A DNA stretch of 28,725 nucleotides from an uncultured Slackia sp. Lineage in GTDB: Bacteria > Actinomycetota > Coriobacteriia > Coriobacteriales > Eggerthellaceae. A model generated the notes under the pieces. The model did no database searches, was not told the origin of the DNA, and saw only the letters and a program-made list of their open reading frames with translations. Of the stretch, positions 8,572-16,792 are shown piece by piece (the stretch's first letter is position 1; each line of letters opens with the position of its first letter). The translations under genes and the position numbers were made by a program. Location: NCBI GenBank assembly GCA_900553775.1, contig USEZ01000008.1:1-28725 (forward strand), in the 5' to 3' direction.

Positions 8572-9495
8572 ATGCTCGAAAGCGTCCTCGCCATACCGTT
8601 CTGGATCGAATTCGCCGGCACGATCACCGGCGCCCTCGCGGGCGCCATCGCCGGCGTGCGCGCGCAGTACGACATCTTCGGCACCACGGTGCTCGCCTGC
8701 GTCACGGGTCTCGGCGGCGGCATCATCCGCGACATCCTGCTGCAAGACTACGGCATCTACGCGTTTCAGCACCCGGTGCTTCTGCTGTCATGCGCCGTCG
8801 CAGGCGGGCTGGTGTTCTACTTCCACAAGCTCGCCGACGCCTTCGACTGGATCATGGACTTCCTCGACAATCTATCGGTGGGCCTGTGGGCCGTCGTGTC
8901 GGTCGGCAAGGGGCTTTCGGCGGGGCTTGCGATCATTCCGTCCATCATCTTGGGCACGATAACCGCCGTCGGCGGCGGCATCAGCCGCGACGTGCTCATG
9001 GCGCAACGCCCCGTGGCATTTCAGGCGGGCACCCTGTACGGCACCGCGTCGCTGTTCGGCTCGACCGCCTTCGCGCTCATGAAGCAAAACGACGTGCTCG
9101 GCGATTACGCGGCCATCACCTGCGTGATCTTGGTCATGGCCATCCGCTATGCCTCCGAATTCTTCGGATGGCGCACGCGGCCCGCGCAGGATTACAGCGA
9201 CAAGGTGATCGCGCCCGTAAAGAAAGTCGCGCATGTGGCCGCACAGCCGGTCAAAAAGGCGGTGCGCAGCGCCGTCGACAAGCGCGTCGTCACCGCGGCC
9301 GAGCCGCAGATGCCCCACCATGAGAAAGCGGCACATCGCATCCGCCTGCGCGCCGAAGCGCAGGCGCGCATGGCCCAAAGCATCAATGCAGGCGCGGCTG
9401 CCAAAACCGAAGGCGGCGCCGCGAGCACCTATGCCCCGCACCGCGAGCCTGCAAGCGAAAGCCGGGCGAACCCGACGCCGAAAAACCCGTCGTAG
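8572..9495 (+). CDS. TRIC-family (UPF0126) trimeric intracellular cation channel homologue
   Basis: About 307 residues from ATG 8572 (GGAG eleven bases upstream, slightly far). It has two pseudo-repeated three-helix units, each carrying the family GGG-xx-RD motif: TGLGGGIIRDILL and TAVGGGISRDVLM. These are the hallmarks of prokaryotic TRIC channels (formerly UPF0126), which conduct monovalent cations. After the seventh helix (about residue 200) a long cationic, Ala/Lys/Arg-rich tail of roughly 100 residues follows (APVKKVAHVAAQPVKKAV), which is not part of the channel fold and is probably cytoplasmic and disordered. An ATG at 8512 in the same frame is less likely because it overlaps a -10-like TATACT. 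Confidence 0.85.
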   Translation: MLESVLAIPFWIEFAGTITGALAGAIAGVRAQYDIFGTTVLACVTGLGGGIIRDILLQDYGIYAFQHPVLLLSCAVAGGLVFYFHKLADAFDWIMDFLDNLSVGLWAVVSVGKGLSAGLAIIPSIILGTITAVGGGISRDVLMAQRPVAFQAGTLYGTASLFGSTAFALMKQNDVLGDYAAITCVILVMAIRYASEFFGWRTRPAQDYSDKVIAPVKKVAHVAAQPVKKAVRSAVDKRVVTAAEPQMPHHEKAAHRIRLRAEAQARMAQSINAGAAAKTEGGAASTYAPHREPASESRANPTPKNPS

Positions 9496-9564
9496 CGTAT
9501 CGCGTCCATGGGGCGCGCCGCGTCGCGAAATCGCGAACGCGGCATGGGGCCGTCATGATGAAGC

Positions 9565-9606
9565 GGCCCGCCGCATGCCGGATGCCATCCGAACATGCGG
9601 CGGGCC
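9565..9606. terminator. Shared hairpin terminator between convergent TRIC and napH-like genes
   Basis: A perfect 13-bp stem (9565-9577 with 9594-9606) encloses a second small hairpin (CGGAT/ATCCG). It lies 70 bases after the plus-strand TRIC stop and 28 bases after the minus-strand NapH-like stop, so it probably serves both. T-tracts are short on both sides. Confidence 0.65.
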
Positions 9607-9633
9607 TTCTCATCGGAACCGCAATCAGAAAAA

Positions 9634-10521
9634 TCAGCGCTCCGGCGGAGCCTGCCGCCCGCTTTCGGCCGCAGGTTCCGCCTCTTCGCCCTCGCCTTCG
9701 CCGCCATGCGGCTTAGCGCGCACCACGCCGATGGAAATCGCCTGAGCGGGACAGGCCGACACGCAATCGAGGCACAGCGTGCATCCTTCGAACGCGGCCG
9801 GGTCGGCGGCGGATACGTCGATGTCTTCGGGACAGGCCGAGCCGCACGCGCCGCAGCCTGCAGAAGAGCGGCACGCGGGCGCCTTCGAGCGCGGCCCCAC
9901 GGCGAAGCCGAGCTTCGTGCGCACCTTCGCAACCAGGGAAAGCGCGAACCCCCATGGACAGATATCCGAGCACCAGCGTTTGAACAAGAACACCTCGGCC
10001 AAAAGCATGAGCGGGAAAATCGCAAGCTCCCAGCCGGGCTGCCACAGCACGAACGCGCGGCTGACCGCATACACCGTGCCGAGCGCAAGCCCGATGGGGC
10101 AGATCAGGCAGAACACGGGGAAATGCACGACGAACGAAACCGCCAGCAGCACGATCAGCACGACGGCCCGGGCCTTCAACGAGCCGGCCGAGCACGAATG
10201 CGCGCATGGCCCGGGCGCACGTCCCGCCCGCCCCGCCACGCCGCGCGGGCTGCGTCCGCCGAACAGGTTCTTCAACGCGCCCGTCGGGCAGAGCCACGAG
10301 CAGAACGCCCGGCCGACAAGCAGCACGATGGCAAGGCCCGCCACGACCCCCGGCACAAGCGCCCAGGCGACAGAGCCGCTTGCCGCCGTAAGGGAAAGAA
10401 ACCCCACGGGGCACAGCATGCAGATCGAACCTACGGCCACGCCGTGGTGCTGCATGGAGGCGAACACCGCGAGCACCGCCGCCAAGGCGACGGCGAATCG
10501 GAGATATCTGACCTTACGCAT
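9634..10521 (-). CDS. NapH/MauN-like membrane iron-sulfur protein (quinol dehydrogenase type)
   Basis: 295 residues from ATG 10521. The open frame extends further upstream, but this ATG overlaps the preceding stop as ATGCGTAA. About four to five membrane helices carry paired cysteine motifs typical of NapH-like polyferredoxins: CMLCP, FCSWLCPTGAL, FCLICP and CSDICPWG. The C-terminal part has two [4Fe-4S] motifs, CGACGSACP and CTLCLDCVSACP, and ends in an acidic tail. NapH with NapG oxidises menaquinol and passes electrons to periplasmic reductases. Here the pair is the last of a six-gene operon behind a DmsABC-type enzyme and its TorD chaperone, so its partner is probably the molybdoenzyme. 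No nap catalytic subunit is nearby. Confidence 0.85.
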   Translation of the reverse strand: MRKVRYLRFAVALAAVLAVFASMQHHGVAVGSICMLCPVGFLSLTAASGSVAWALVPGVVAGLAIVLLVGRAFCSWLCPTGALKNLFGGRSPRGVAGRAGRAPGPCAHSCSAGSLKARAVVLIVLLAVSFVVHFPVFCLICPIGLALGTVYAVSRAFVLWQPGWELAIFPLMLLAEVFLFKRWCSDICPWGFALSLVAKVRTKLGFAVGPRSKAPACRSSAGCGACGSACPEDIDVSAADPAAFEGCTLCLDCVSACPAQAISIGVVRAKPHGGEGEGEEAEPAAESGRQAPPER

Positions 10522-11212
10522 GGATCGCCCCTTCCTGCGCGGCCACGCCGCGGCCGCGCTCGAGCGCCTCGGACGTGCATGCCCCGGCAACAGAGGCGGC
10601 CTCGCACGTGCGCGGCACGACGTAGATCCCCTTCTCGAGCGTCGCGGCGTCATAGGCGCGCAGCGATGCCGCAGGGCATTTCAGCTCGCATTTGCCGCAG
10701 CCGTCGCACAACGCTTCGTCAACCACGGGGCGGCCATGCTCGTCGAGCGTCAGCGCCCCTTCGACCGGGCACTCGTCGACGCATACCGTGCATCCCGCCC
10801 AATCCCATGCGATGCACGCATCCTCGACCACTTTCGCAACGCCGATATCGTCGCAGCTCGGCGCCTGGAAGCTCAGGGCGCCGGTGGGGCATGCCTCGAC
10901 GCATTTCATGCAGAAGTCGCAGAATCCGGTTTTGAACGAAAGCGCAGGCGTGCCCTGCGTGAAGAAAGCCGCGGTCAGCGCGAGCGGCTGCACGATCGAA
11001 TACGGGCACGCCTGCACGCAGCGCTGGCACCGGTTGCAGCGCGCGAGCAGGTCGTCTTCGCTCGACGCGCCGGGCGGCCGCAGAAACACCGCCTGTCCGC
11101 TCTGCCGTACGAACGCGCCCGCGCCGCCCAAGCCCACAAGCACCGCCGATGCCGCCCCCGCAGCGAGAAACCCGCGACGCGACAGGGCGCTCCCGCAATC
11201 CGTTGCGCTCAT
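10514..11212 (-). CDS. NapG/MauM-like Tat-exported ferredoxin
   Basis: 232 residues. The N-terminus has a twin-arginine signal SRRGFLAAGAASAVLVGLGG, so the folded iron-sulfur protein would be exported. Four [4Fe-4S] motifs follow: CNRCQRCVQACP, CDFCMKCVEACP, CTVCVDECP and CDGCGKCELKCP, the arrangement of NapG/MauM. It should accept electrons from the NapH-like membrane partner, whose start overlaps this stop by 8 bases. AAAGGAGG lies nine bases before ATG 11212, and the upstream torD-like gene ends 21 bases away, so this is one operon. Confidence 0.87.
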   Translation of the reverse strand: MSATDCGSALSRRGFLAAGAASAVLVGLGGAGAFVRQSGQAVFLRPPGASSEDDLLARCNRCQRCVQACPYSIVQPLALTAAFFTQGTPALSFKTGFCDFCMKCVEACPTGALSFQAPSCDDIGVAKVVEDACIAWDWAGCTVCVDECPVEGALTLDEHGRPVVDEALCDGCGKCELKCPAASLRAYDAATLEKGIYVVPRTCEAASVAGACTSEALERGRGVAAQEGAIHA

Positions 11213-11233
11213 GGCGCACCGCCTCCTTTCGGT

Positions 11234-11914
11234 CTAGTCGAGCATATCGGCGAGCACGGCGGCGTCTTCTTCGATGAAGCGCGCCGTGAAACGGGCGGCA
11301 TGGGCATAAAAACCGCCCTCGGCGGCCGTGCACGCATCGGCGGCGAAACGGCCTATCCAATTCGCCAGATGCCCGTTCACGAAAGAACGCTGCTCGCGAG
11401 CCGCCCGCTCGGCAGCGGGAAAATCGCCCGCAAGCAACGCTTCGCGCGCGCGGTCGCACAGCACGCGCACGAAAGAAAGCTGCACGGCAAGATGGTCTTC
11501 GGGTTCGGTGAAACGCTCTTTTTTGCGCAGCCCCTCCCGACGGTATTCCTTCAGCGTTTCGCTATAGGCGTCCTGCATCATCAGGCCCGCCTGGCTCGTG
11601 TACACCGATTCGTACGGAAACGCCTTGGTCGCCGAAAGCGGGCCCATGCCGAAGAACACGCGGTCGAACGTCACGGCAAGCTCTTCGATGCCCGCCGCGT
11701 CGATATCGGCAAGGCATGCCTTCATGGCCCCCATCTCGCGCATGAGGCCGGCGTCGTCGCTTTCGAACGAGAACTCCTCCGCCATCTCGCGCGCGAAGGC
11801 GGCGTCGATTTCCACCTCGTAGATACGGGAAAGCAGCGCATACACGTGAGCGCGGCTTTCCATGAGGCCGGCAAGCTCGGCGGCCTGCGCTTCGTTCAGT
11901 TCGCTATCCGACAT
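11234..11914 (-). CDS. TorD/DmsD-family molybdoenzyme chaperone
   Basis: 226 residues, predicted all-helical. Features typical of the TorD/DmsD/NarJ family are seen: an N-terminal helix ESRAHVYALLSRIYEVEID, the segment FDRVFFGMGPLSATKAFPYESVYTS, and EPEDHLAVQLSFVRVL, close to the family motif E-P-x-D-H. The family binds the Tat signal of a molybdoenzyme subunit and helps cofactor insertion before export. It sits in the operon of the DmsA-like enzyme, its likely client. The start overlaps the end of the dmsC-like gene; GAAGGAGG lies five bases upstream. Confidence 0.87.
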   Translation of the reverse strand: MSDSELNEAQAAELAGLMESRAHVYALLSRIYEVEIDAAFAREMAEEFSFESDDAGLMREMGAMKACLADIDAAGIEELAVTFDRVFFGMGPLSATKAFPYESVYTSQAGLMMQDAYSETLKEYRREGLRKKERFTEPEDHLAVQLSFVRVLCDRAREALLAGDFPAAERAAREQRSFVNGHLANWIGRFAADACTAAEGGFYAHAARFTARFIEEDAAVLADMLD

Positions 11915-12512
11915 GGGTTCCTCCTTCGATGCATGCCTTCTCTTCGCGTTTCACGCCGGGCCGACGCGCGGCCGCGCCGAAAAGGGCGAGCTTCGTCGCG
12001 AACGACGCGTCTTCGCGCGACCCTTTCGCAAGCACCAGGCATGCCATGGCGGCGAACCCCATGCCGAGGCCCGTTCCCAGATACATCACGGGCAGCGCAG
12101 GAGAATCCCATACGGGACGGGCCGCCATGAGATACGACGCGCCCGCCACCAAAGGCAAAACAACGCCTACGACCAGCGCGATTCCGCCGAACACCTTCGC
12201 CGCGCCGTCGAATTCCTTCTTGGCCACGATGGCGTAGACGAACGTGACGATCGCCATGGCGCCCACGGCGAAAAGCTCGCGGGAAAGGCCCGAGCCCGCA
12301 TTGCCCAGGATATGCAGCGCACGCTCGGGATGGCCCAGGTGAAGCGCCGATGCGCATCCGCCCGCGATCAAAAGGACCAGCGCGATGACGGCGGCGGCCA
12401 CGCGCACCTCTTTGAACCTGCCTTTGATTTCGCCGATGCCGACGAAGATCATCATGCCCGACGATATCCCCAGGAAAACGCTGAAGATAAGAAGCGGCCA
12501 CTGGATCGCCAT
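11904..12512 (-). CDS. DmsC-like membrane anchor subunit, short form
   Basis: 202 residues. The N-terminus IFSVFLGISSGMMIFVGIGE and the segment ASALHLGHPERALHILGN match the DmsC anchor that oxidises menaquinol for DmsA-type enzymes. Five membrane helices are visible (about residues 6-26, 37-57, 78-98, 105-126 and 135-160), against eight in E. coli DmsC of about 287 residues. The last residues KACIEGGTHVG are encoded by the ribosome site of the next gene, and the frame overlaps torD by 11 bases, as if the C-terminal part was lost by deletion. It may still be functional as a short form. The later NapGH-like pair could compensate. Confidence 0.82.
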   Translation of the reverse strand: MAIQWPLLIFSVFLGISSGMMIFVGIGEIKGRFKEVRVAAAVIALVLLIAGGCASALHLGHPERALHILGNAGSGLSRELFAVGAMAIVTFVYAIVAKKEFDGAAKVFGGIALVVGVVLPLVAGASYLMAARPVWDSPALPVMYLGTGLGMGFAAMACLVLAKGSREDASFATKLALFGAAARRPGVKREEKACIEGGTHVG

Positions 12513-12514
12513 CC

Positions 12515-13087
12515 TTACTCACCTTCCTTCCACTCGCACTTGTCCATGACATACGTCACGCCCGGATGGTTGCCCACGTCGATCAGGCGATGGTTCTTCT
12601 TCGAAGCGAGAAGCTTGGACACCTCGCTTTCGGAATCTTCGATATCGCCGAATTTGCGCGCCTGGCCGGGGCAATGGAACACGCAGGCGGGCACTTCGCC
12701 CTTGTCGATGCGATGGGCGCACATCGTGCACTTCTCGATGACGCCTTTGTCGGGGGCGTCGTCGTAGGTGCGCACGCCGTACGGGCAGGCCATGACGCAC
12801 ATCTGGCATCCGATGCACGTGCTGTGGTCCACGAGCACGATGCCGTCTTCGCGCTTGTAGCTCGCGCCCGTCGGGCACACGCTCACACACTGGGGGTTGT
12901 CGCAATGCTGGCAAGCCACGGGAAGGTAATACATCTCGAGGTCGGGATACGTGCCGTTCGGCCCCACCGTGAGCACCTTGTTGTAAAACGTGCCCAGGCC
13001 CACGTTGTTCTCCTGCTTGCACACCACGGCGCACGAATGGCACCCGATGCAGCTGTCCAGGTCGATAACCATCGTATTGCGGGTCAT
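12515..13087 (-). CDS. DmsB-like iron-sulfur electron-transfer subunit
   Basis: 190 residues with four [4Fe-4S] cysteine sets: CIGCHSCAVVCK, CQHCDNPQCVSVCP, CIGCQMCVMACPYG and CTMCAHRIDKG with CVFHCPG. This is the standard order of DmsB/NrfC-type ferredoxin subunits that link an anchor to a molybdopterin catalytic subunit. It has no Tat signal and would be exported with its catalytic partner. It lies three bases after the dmsA-like stop and two bases before the dmsC-like start, so the three are translated from one message. Confidence 0.92.
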   Translation of the reverse strand: MTRNTMVIDLDSCIGCHSCAVVCKQENNVGLGTFYNKVLTVGPNGTYPDLEMYYLPVACQHCDNPQCVSVCPTGASYKREDGIVLVDHSTCIGCQMCVMACPYGVRTYDDAPDKGVIEKCTMCAHRIDKGEVPACVFHCPGQARKFGDIEDSESEVSKLLASKKNHRLIDVGNHPGVTYVMDKCEWKEGE

Positions 13088-13090
13088 CTT

Positions 13091-16003
13091 CTACTTCGCC
13101 CCCTTCATGCTCGGCATATTCACGCCGTCCGCCTGGTCGTCGGCCGCAAGCCGTTCGGCCGAAAGCGGCAGGAAGATCTTCAAATCGTCGCTCGTCATGC
13201 AGATATTCTCAGGCGCCCCTTCTTCGGCCTTGTACACCTTGCACAAACCGCCGAAGTTGTCGGTTCCCACGGCCGGGTCGTACGGGCCGTTGTTCTCGAA
13301 CAGCACGTTGCAGTTGGAATCGAGCGCGCCGTGCAGGTCGTCGGTCGCCTCGCGCTCGGGGAACCACCAGTCGTGCTCGACGTGGATGGTGTCGGGCTTG
13401 ATGGCGTTGGTGAGGTTCGCCCGCTGGCGGATGCGGTCGACGTAGGTTTCGATCCAGCACCAGTCGTCTTGCTGAATGCCCAGTTTGGCGGCGGTTTCCG
13501 GATTGATATCCATCGTCGGGAACATATGCACCTCGCGCAGCCACGGGCTGTTGCGGTACTCGGTGTGGAAGAAGGCGTGGCTGCGGCCGCCCGTGATCAG
13601 CGTGTAGGGATATTCGCCGACCAGATCCTCGCGCGACTTCTTCGTGATAGGCGGCTCGATGTACATGGGAAGCGGGACGTTGCCGTACAGCAGCAGGTCT
13701 TCCGACCACATTTCCATCTTGCCGTTATCCGACTGCGGATGCGCGGGAATCTCTTTGCCGTCGGGCGTGACGGTTCCCGGGAAGCGATAGACCGTGCCCA
13801 TCTTGTTGCCGCGATACATCGTGTTGAAGCCGGGGCGGAAATCGCTCGTCTTGCGCATAAAGCCGGTCTCGTATTTCGGCGCGCCCTTCACGTCGGCCAT
13901 CTGCACGCCCGTCACGCTCACGCGCTCGCGGAATTCCTCGAAGTTCGCGCAGGACAGATCGGGCGGAAGGGTTTCGGGGCCCTTCACCATGTAGTCGAAG
14001 AACTCGTATTTGTCTTTCCAATACATGTCGACGCCCATGTATTCGGCGAACTCGAAGCAGATGTCCATGTCGTCGCGCGCCTCGCCGAGCGGCGCATGGA
14101 ACGGCTGGCGGATGAGGTAGGTGTGGCTCGTCGGATAGCCGTGGCCCGAATGGGCCCATTCCACGCGATCGACTTCGTTGGGATGCGCCGCCGGCAAAAT
14201 GATGTCGGCCATCTCGCCCGAAGGCGTCATGTAGATATCCACGTTCACGAAGAAGTCGAGGTTCTTGAAGCCTTCGATGATTTCCTTGCCGCCCTCGATC
14301 GACAGGATGGGCTCGGACGTCTGCTGCCAATAGCCGTGGATCTGGAACGGGTCGCCTTTCGCCATGGCCTTGGTGGTTGCGGCGCCGAAGCCGCCCTGCT
14401 GGCCGTAGATCACCTGTCCGCCCGAATTCTGCGTGACCTCGCGCAGCTCGCCGGTGGCGTCGTCGGCCTGCAGAATGGTCTGATAGCCCGTGTTCTGGCA
14501 CACCGAGAGCTTCTTGATGTTCATGGCCGTCTCTTTGCGGCGCTGTCCCATGCGGCCCGCCTTGTTGGGAACCACGTCGAACATGAACGAGTCGTAGCCG
14601 GTGGCGGGCTCGCGGCCGATGTTCTGGCCGCCCTTGGTGTCGAAATTGCCGGCAAGGGCCATCATGATGGTGAAGGCCTGGGAGATGCCCGACGTGTTGA
14701 TCGAGAACTCGACCTTCTGGCCGCGCGTGAAGCAGGCATGCGGGCTGGCGTCGATATACCACTTGATGGCGGTTTTGATCTTCTCTTCGTCGAGCTCGCA
14801 GAACTCCGCCGCACGCGCCGTGGTCCACGGGGTCACGTGCTCGACCAGGATATCCCACGAAGTGCGATAGGTCTTGCCGCCTATTTCATGGCTTCCCGAA
14901 AGCGCGGGCTTGACATCGGCCACCACGTTGCCCTCTTCGTCGAGCCACTGGAAAACCTTCTCGGCGCCCAGTCCGTGCTTGTCCTGCCAATCGCCGTTCC
15001 AGAAAATGAGCTTGTCGTGCGCCTCGTCCCATGCGGGATACAGCTCCTCGTTTCCGTCTTCGGCCAGCATGGACTGCCGCAGCTGATATCCCGTGCCGTT
15101 ACCGTCGGCGTCTTTCTCGTCGATGAAAAACGGCGCGTTGGTCCAGTAGCGCGCGAAGTCGGTGGCGCATTTGTCGGAATGGATGATTTCGTTGATGAAC
15201 GCAAGCACGAGAGCCATGTCGGAGCCGGGACGAATGGGCAGTCACAGATCGGACTTCGAAGCGGTGCAGGTGAAGCGGGGGTCGACGCAGATCACCTTCG
15301 CGCCGCGCTCCTGGGCGCGCTTGACCGTGAGCCAGTCGTAATAGCCGCGCGAGCGTTCCTGGCGGCACCAGATCAGAATGCAATCGGTGTTGTTGCCGTC
15401 CCAGCCGGTGTATTGCGTCTCATCGCCGTAGAGGCACTGGCTCGTGAAATACGAGCCCACCCAGCACAGGTTGCCCACGCCGAACGTGGCGGTCGAACCC
15501 AATTCGAGCCACAGCTTGTTGATCGCCTGGAACTGCAGCATGTCGCGTCCCGTGCCGTACTGGTGGGCGATGGTATGCCAGCCGTACGTCTCGCCTATCT
15601 CGGTGAATTTGTCGCGCGCGGTTTCGTAGGCTTCTTCCCACGAAATGCGCTTCCATCGGCCCGACCCCTTCTCGCCGACGCGCTTTTGCGGATAGCGGAC
15701 GCGCGTGGGATTGTACAGCTCCTGAGGGATGCCGAACGCGCGGGCGCAAAGCGTTCCTTCGCTGAACAGGTCGGGGTTGCCCTCCACCTTGGTCAAACGG
15801 CCGTCTTTCACCGTGCCGAACAAAGCGCAACGGCCATAGCACTGGCGGCATGCGCTCGGAATGACCTTGACGTCTTCGGCGGCATCCGATGAGGACGCCG
15901 CCCCTTCGTCTGCCGCAGCCTGGGCGCCGCCGAGAAGCAGCGCCGAACCCGACGCCACGGCCGTCGCCTTCAGAAAATTCCGACGACTCATCTTAAGCGA
16001 CAT
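13091..16003 (-). pseudogene. DmsA-like Tat-exported molybdopterin oxidoreductase catalytic subunit, interrupted by in-frame TGA
   Basis: The frame starts at ATG 16003 (GGGGGAAG upstream) with a Tat signal SRRNFLKATAVASGSALLLG. It then has a [4Fe-4S] set CRQCYGRC with GTLCARAFG, and molybdopterin motifs such as YPQKRVG, VICVDPRFT, HPNEVDRVEWAHSGHGYPTS and ITGGRSHAFFHTEYRN. At codon 254 a TGA (15242-15244) interrupts the segment KSDL-stop-LPIRPGSDMALVLA, where the family has DLWLPIRPGTD, so the expected codon is TGG. Reading resumes in frame to the TAG at 13091, about 970 codons in all. It heads the dmsBC-torD-napGH operon. The substrate is not deducible: DMSO, N-oxides, sulfur compounds or catechol-type dehydroxylation are all possible. 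The lesion may be a real nonsense mutation or an error. The piece after the stop alone would lack the iron-sulfur site. Confidence 0.85.
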
Positions 16004-16040
16004 ACTTCCCCCTTTTCCCATCCTTCATTGTTAGAAGAAC

Positions 16041-16062
16041 AATAGTTAGCTATCTAACTATT
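16041..16062. promoter_or_regulatory. Perfect palindrome at the dmsA-like promoter, candidate operator
   Basis: Nine-base arms AATAGTTAG (16041-16049) and CTAACTATT (16054-16062) flank CTAT. The core TTAGCTATCTAA resembles the TTAGCAAGCTAA box recognised by SlyA-type MarR proteins. It begins a few bases downstream of the predicted transcription start of the leftward dms operon, a position suited to repression, and a MarR gene lies about 200 bases upstream. Confidence 0.65.
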
Positions 16063-16071
16063 ACTTGGCTA

Positions 16072-16099
16072 AGTATATCGCCGCGACGCCGCGCTTCAA
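16072..16099 (-). promoter_or_regulatory. Predicted promoter of the dmsABC-torD-napGH operon
   Basis: On the minus strand TTGAAG (16094-16099) is followed after 16 bases by TATACT (16072-16077). Transcription would start near 16064, next to the palindrome, with about 60 bases of leader before the dmsA-like start. Confidence 0.6.
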
Positions 16100-16141
16100 G
16101 GAGGCCGGATTATTCTATTTTTCACATAATGGATACGGCGG

Positions 16142-16159
16142 AAAAACGCCCGAAGGGCG
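16142..16159 (-). terminator. Intrinsic terminator downstream of the marR-like gene
   Basis: CGCCC (16147-16151) and GGGCG (16155-16159) form a hairpin with a three-base loop, followed on the minus strand by five T residues. It separates the MarR transcript from the dms promoter. Confidence 0.7.
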
Positions 16160-16261
16160 GCCGGCGGCAGCGCGCCGCAAGCCGCTTGCCGCAGGTCGCA
16201 AGGGCCCCGTCGGACCGCGGTTCGAAGCGCACGGGTTCCTCGGCAGCCCGCTTCGCGAGAG

Positions 16262-16708
16262 CTACAGCGGACGAGCCGCCTTATCGGCGTTGTCGTACAC
16301 CGTATCGAGCAGGCGGAAAAGCAGCGCGAGCTCTTCGTCGGAAATGCCCTCGCGCATTCTGTCCGCCAGGTCGACGGCATCGGGCTGGATGCGTTCGAGC
16401 AGGTCGCGGGCCGCAGGGCGCAGCACGATGACGTTGGCGCGTCGGTCGGTTGCATCCGGCACCCGCTCCACCAGGCCCATCTCTTCCATCTTGTCGATAG
16501 AGCGCGTGATGGTGGCGGGCTTTCGCTGCAAGGCGTCGGCCAGGGCGCGCTGCGAAAGCGGGCCGCGCTTGTCGAGCTGGTTCAAGGCGTTCCATTGCCC
16601 GGGCGTGATGCCGTAGCGCGCCAAAGCGTCTTCGAGGCATTGCGCGAGCATGCGTTGCGTCCGGTAGACGCGATAACCCAACAGGTCGCTGTGGCGGCGT
16701 TCGTCCAT
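16262..16708 (-). CDS. MarR-family transcription regulator
   Basis: 148 residues from ATG 16708 (GGAAGGG upstream); an extension of the frame to 16777 overlaps the promoter. The winged helix-turn-helix is clear: ITPGQWNALNQLDKRGPLSQ, then ALADALQRKPATITRSIDKMEEMGLVERVPDATDRRANVIVL, with the DxR wing signature DRRANV. It should bind DNA as a dimer and respond to a small ligand. Upstream of the dms operon on the same strand, with palindromes in front of both itself and dmsA, it is the best candidate regulator of the molybdoenzyme (inference). Confidence 0.9.
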   Translation of the reverse strand: MDERRHSDLLGYRVYRTQRMLAQCLEDALARYGITPGQWNALNQLDKRGPLSQRALADALQRKPATITRSIDKMEEMGLVERVPDATDRRANVIVLRPAARDLLERIQPDAVDLADRMREGISDEELALLFRLLDTVYDNADKAARPL

Positions 16709-16732
16709 ACCAGGCCCTTCCTTCGCACGATA

Positions 16733-16761
16733 CGATCGTCTTTTTCTATCATAGACGATCG
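16733..16761. promoter_or_regulatory. Inverted repeat over the marR-like promoter
   Basis: Arms CGATCGTCT (16733-16741) and AGACGATCG (16753-16761) are perfect 9-bp complements with an 11-base spacer. The minus-strand -10-like TATGAT (16748-16753) falls in the spacer, 25-53 bases before the MarR start, as expected for an autoregulatory operator. Its sequence differs from the palindrome at dmsA. Confidence 0.55.
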
Positions 16762-16792
16762 CCGCACGACGCTGCACGGGCGCGCTCGAGAG

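Noticed and set aside
15242..15244. The TGA read as selenocysteine
   Set aside because: The position corresponds to a conserved Trp, not to the molybdenum-ligand residue, and no convincing SECIS-type hairpin follows; only a weak CCAT/ATGG stem is seen.
1270..15244. A reassigned genetic code (UGA and UAG as sense codons)
   Set aside because: TAG ends several intact genes here (for example at 2185, 2713, 5860, 11234) and TGA ends trkH, so both act as normal stops.
12566..15892. A plus-strand open frame of 1108 codons antisense to the molybdoenzyme genes
   Set aside because: Same GC shadow effect: His/Arg/Ala-rich product, no ribosome site, opposite the dmsAB-like genes.
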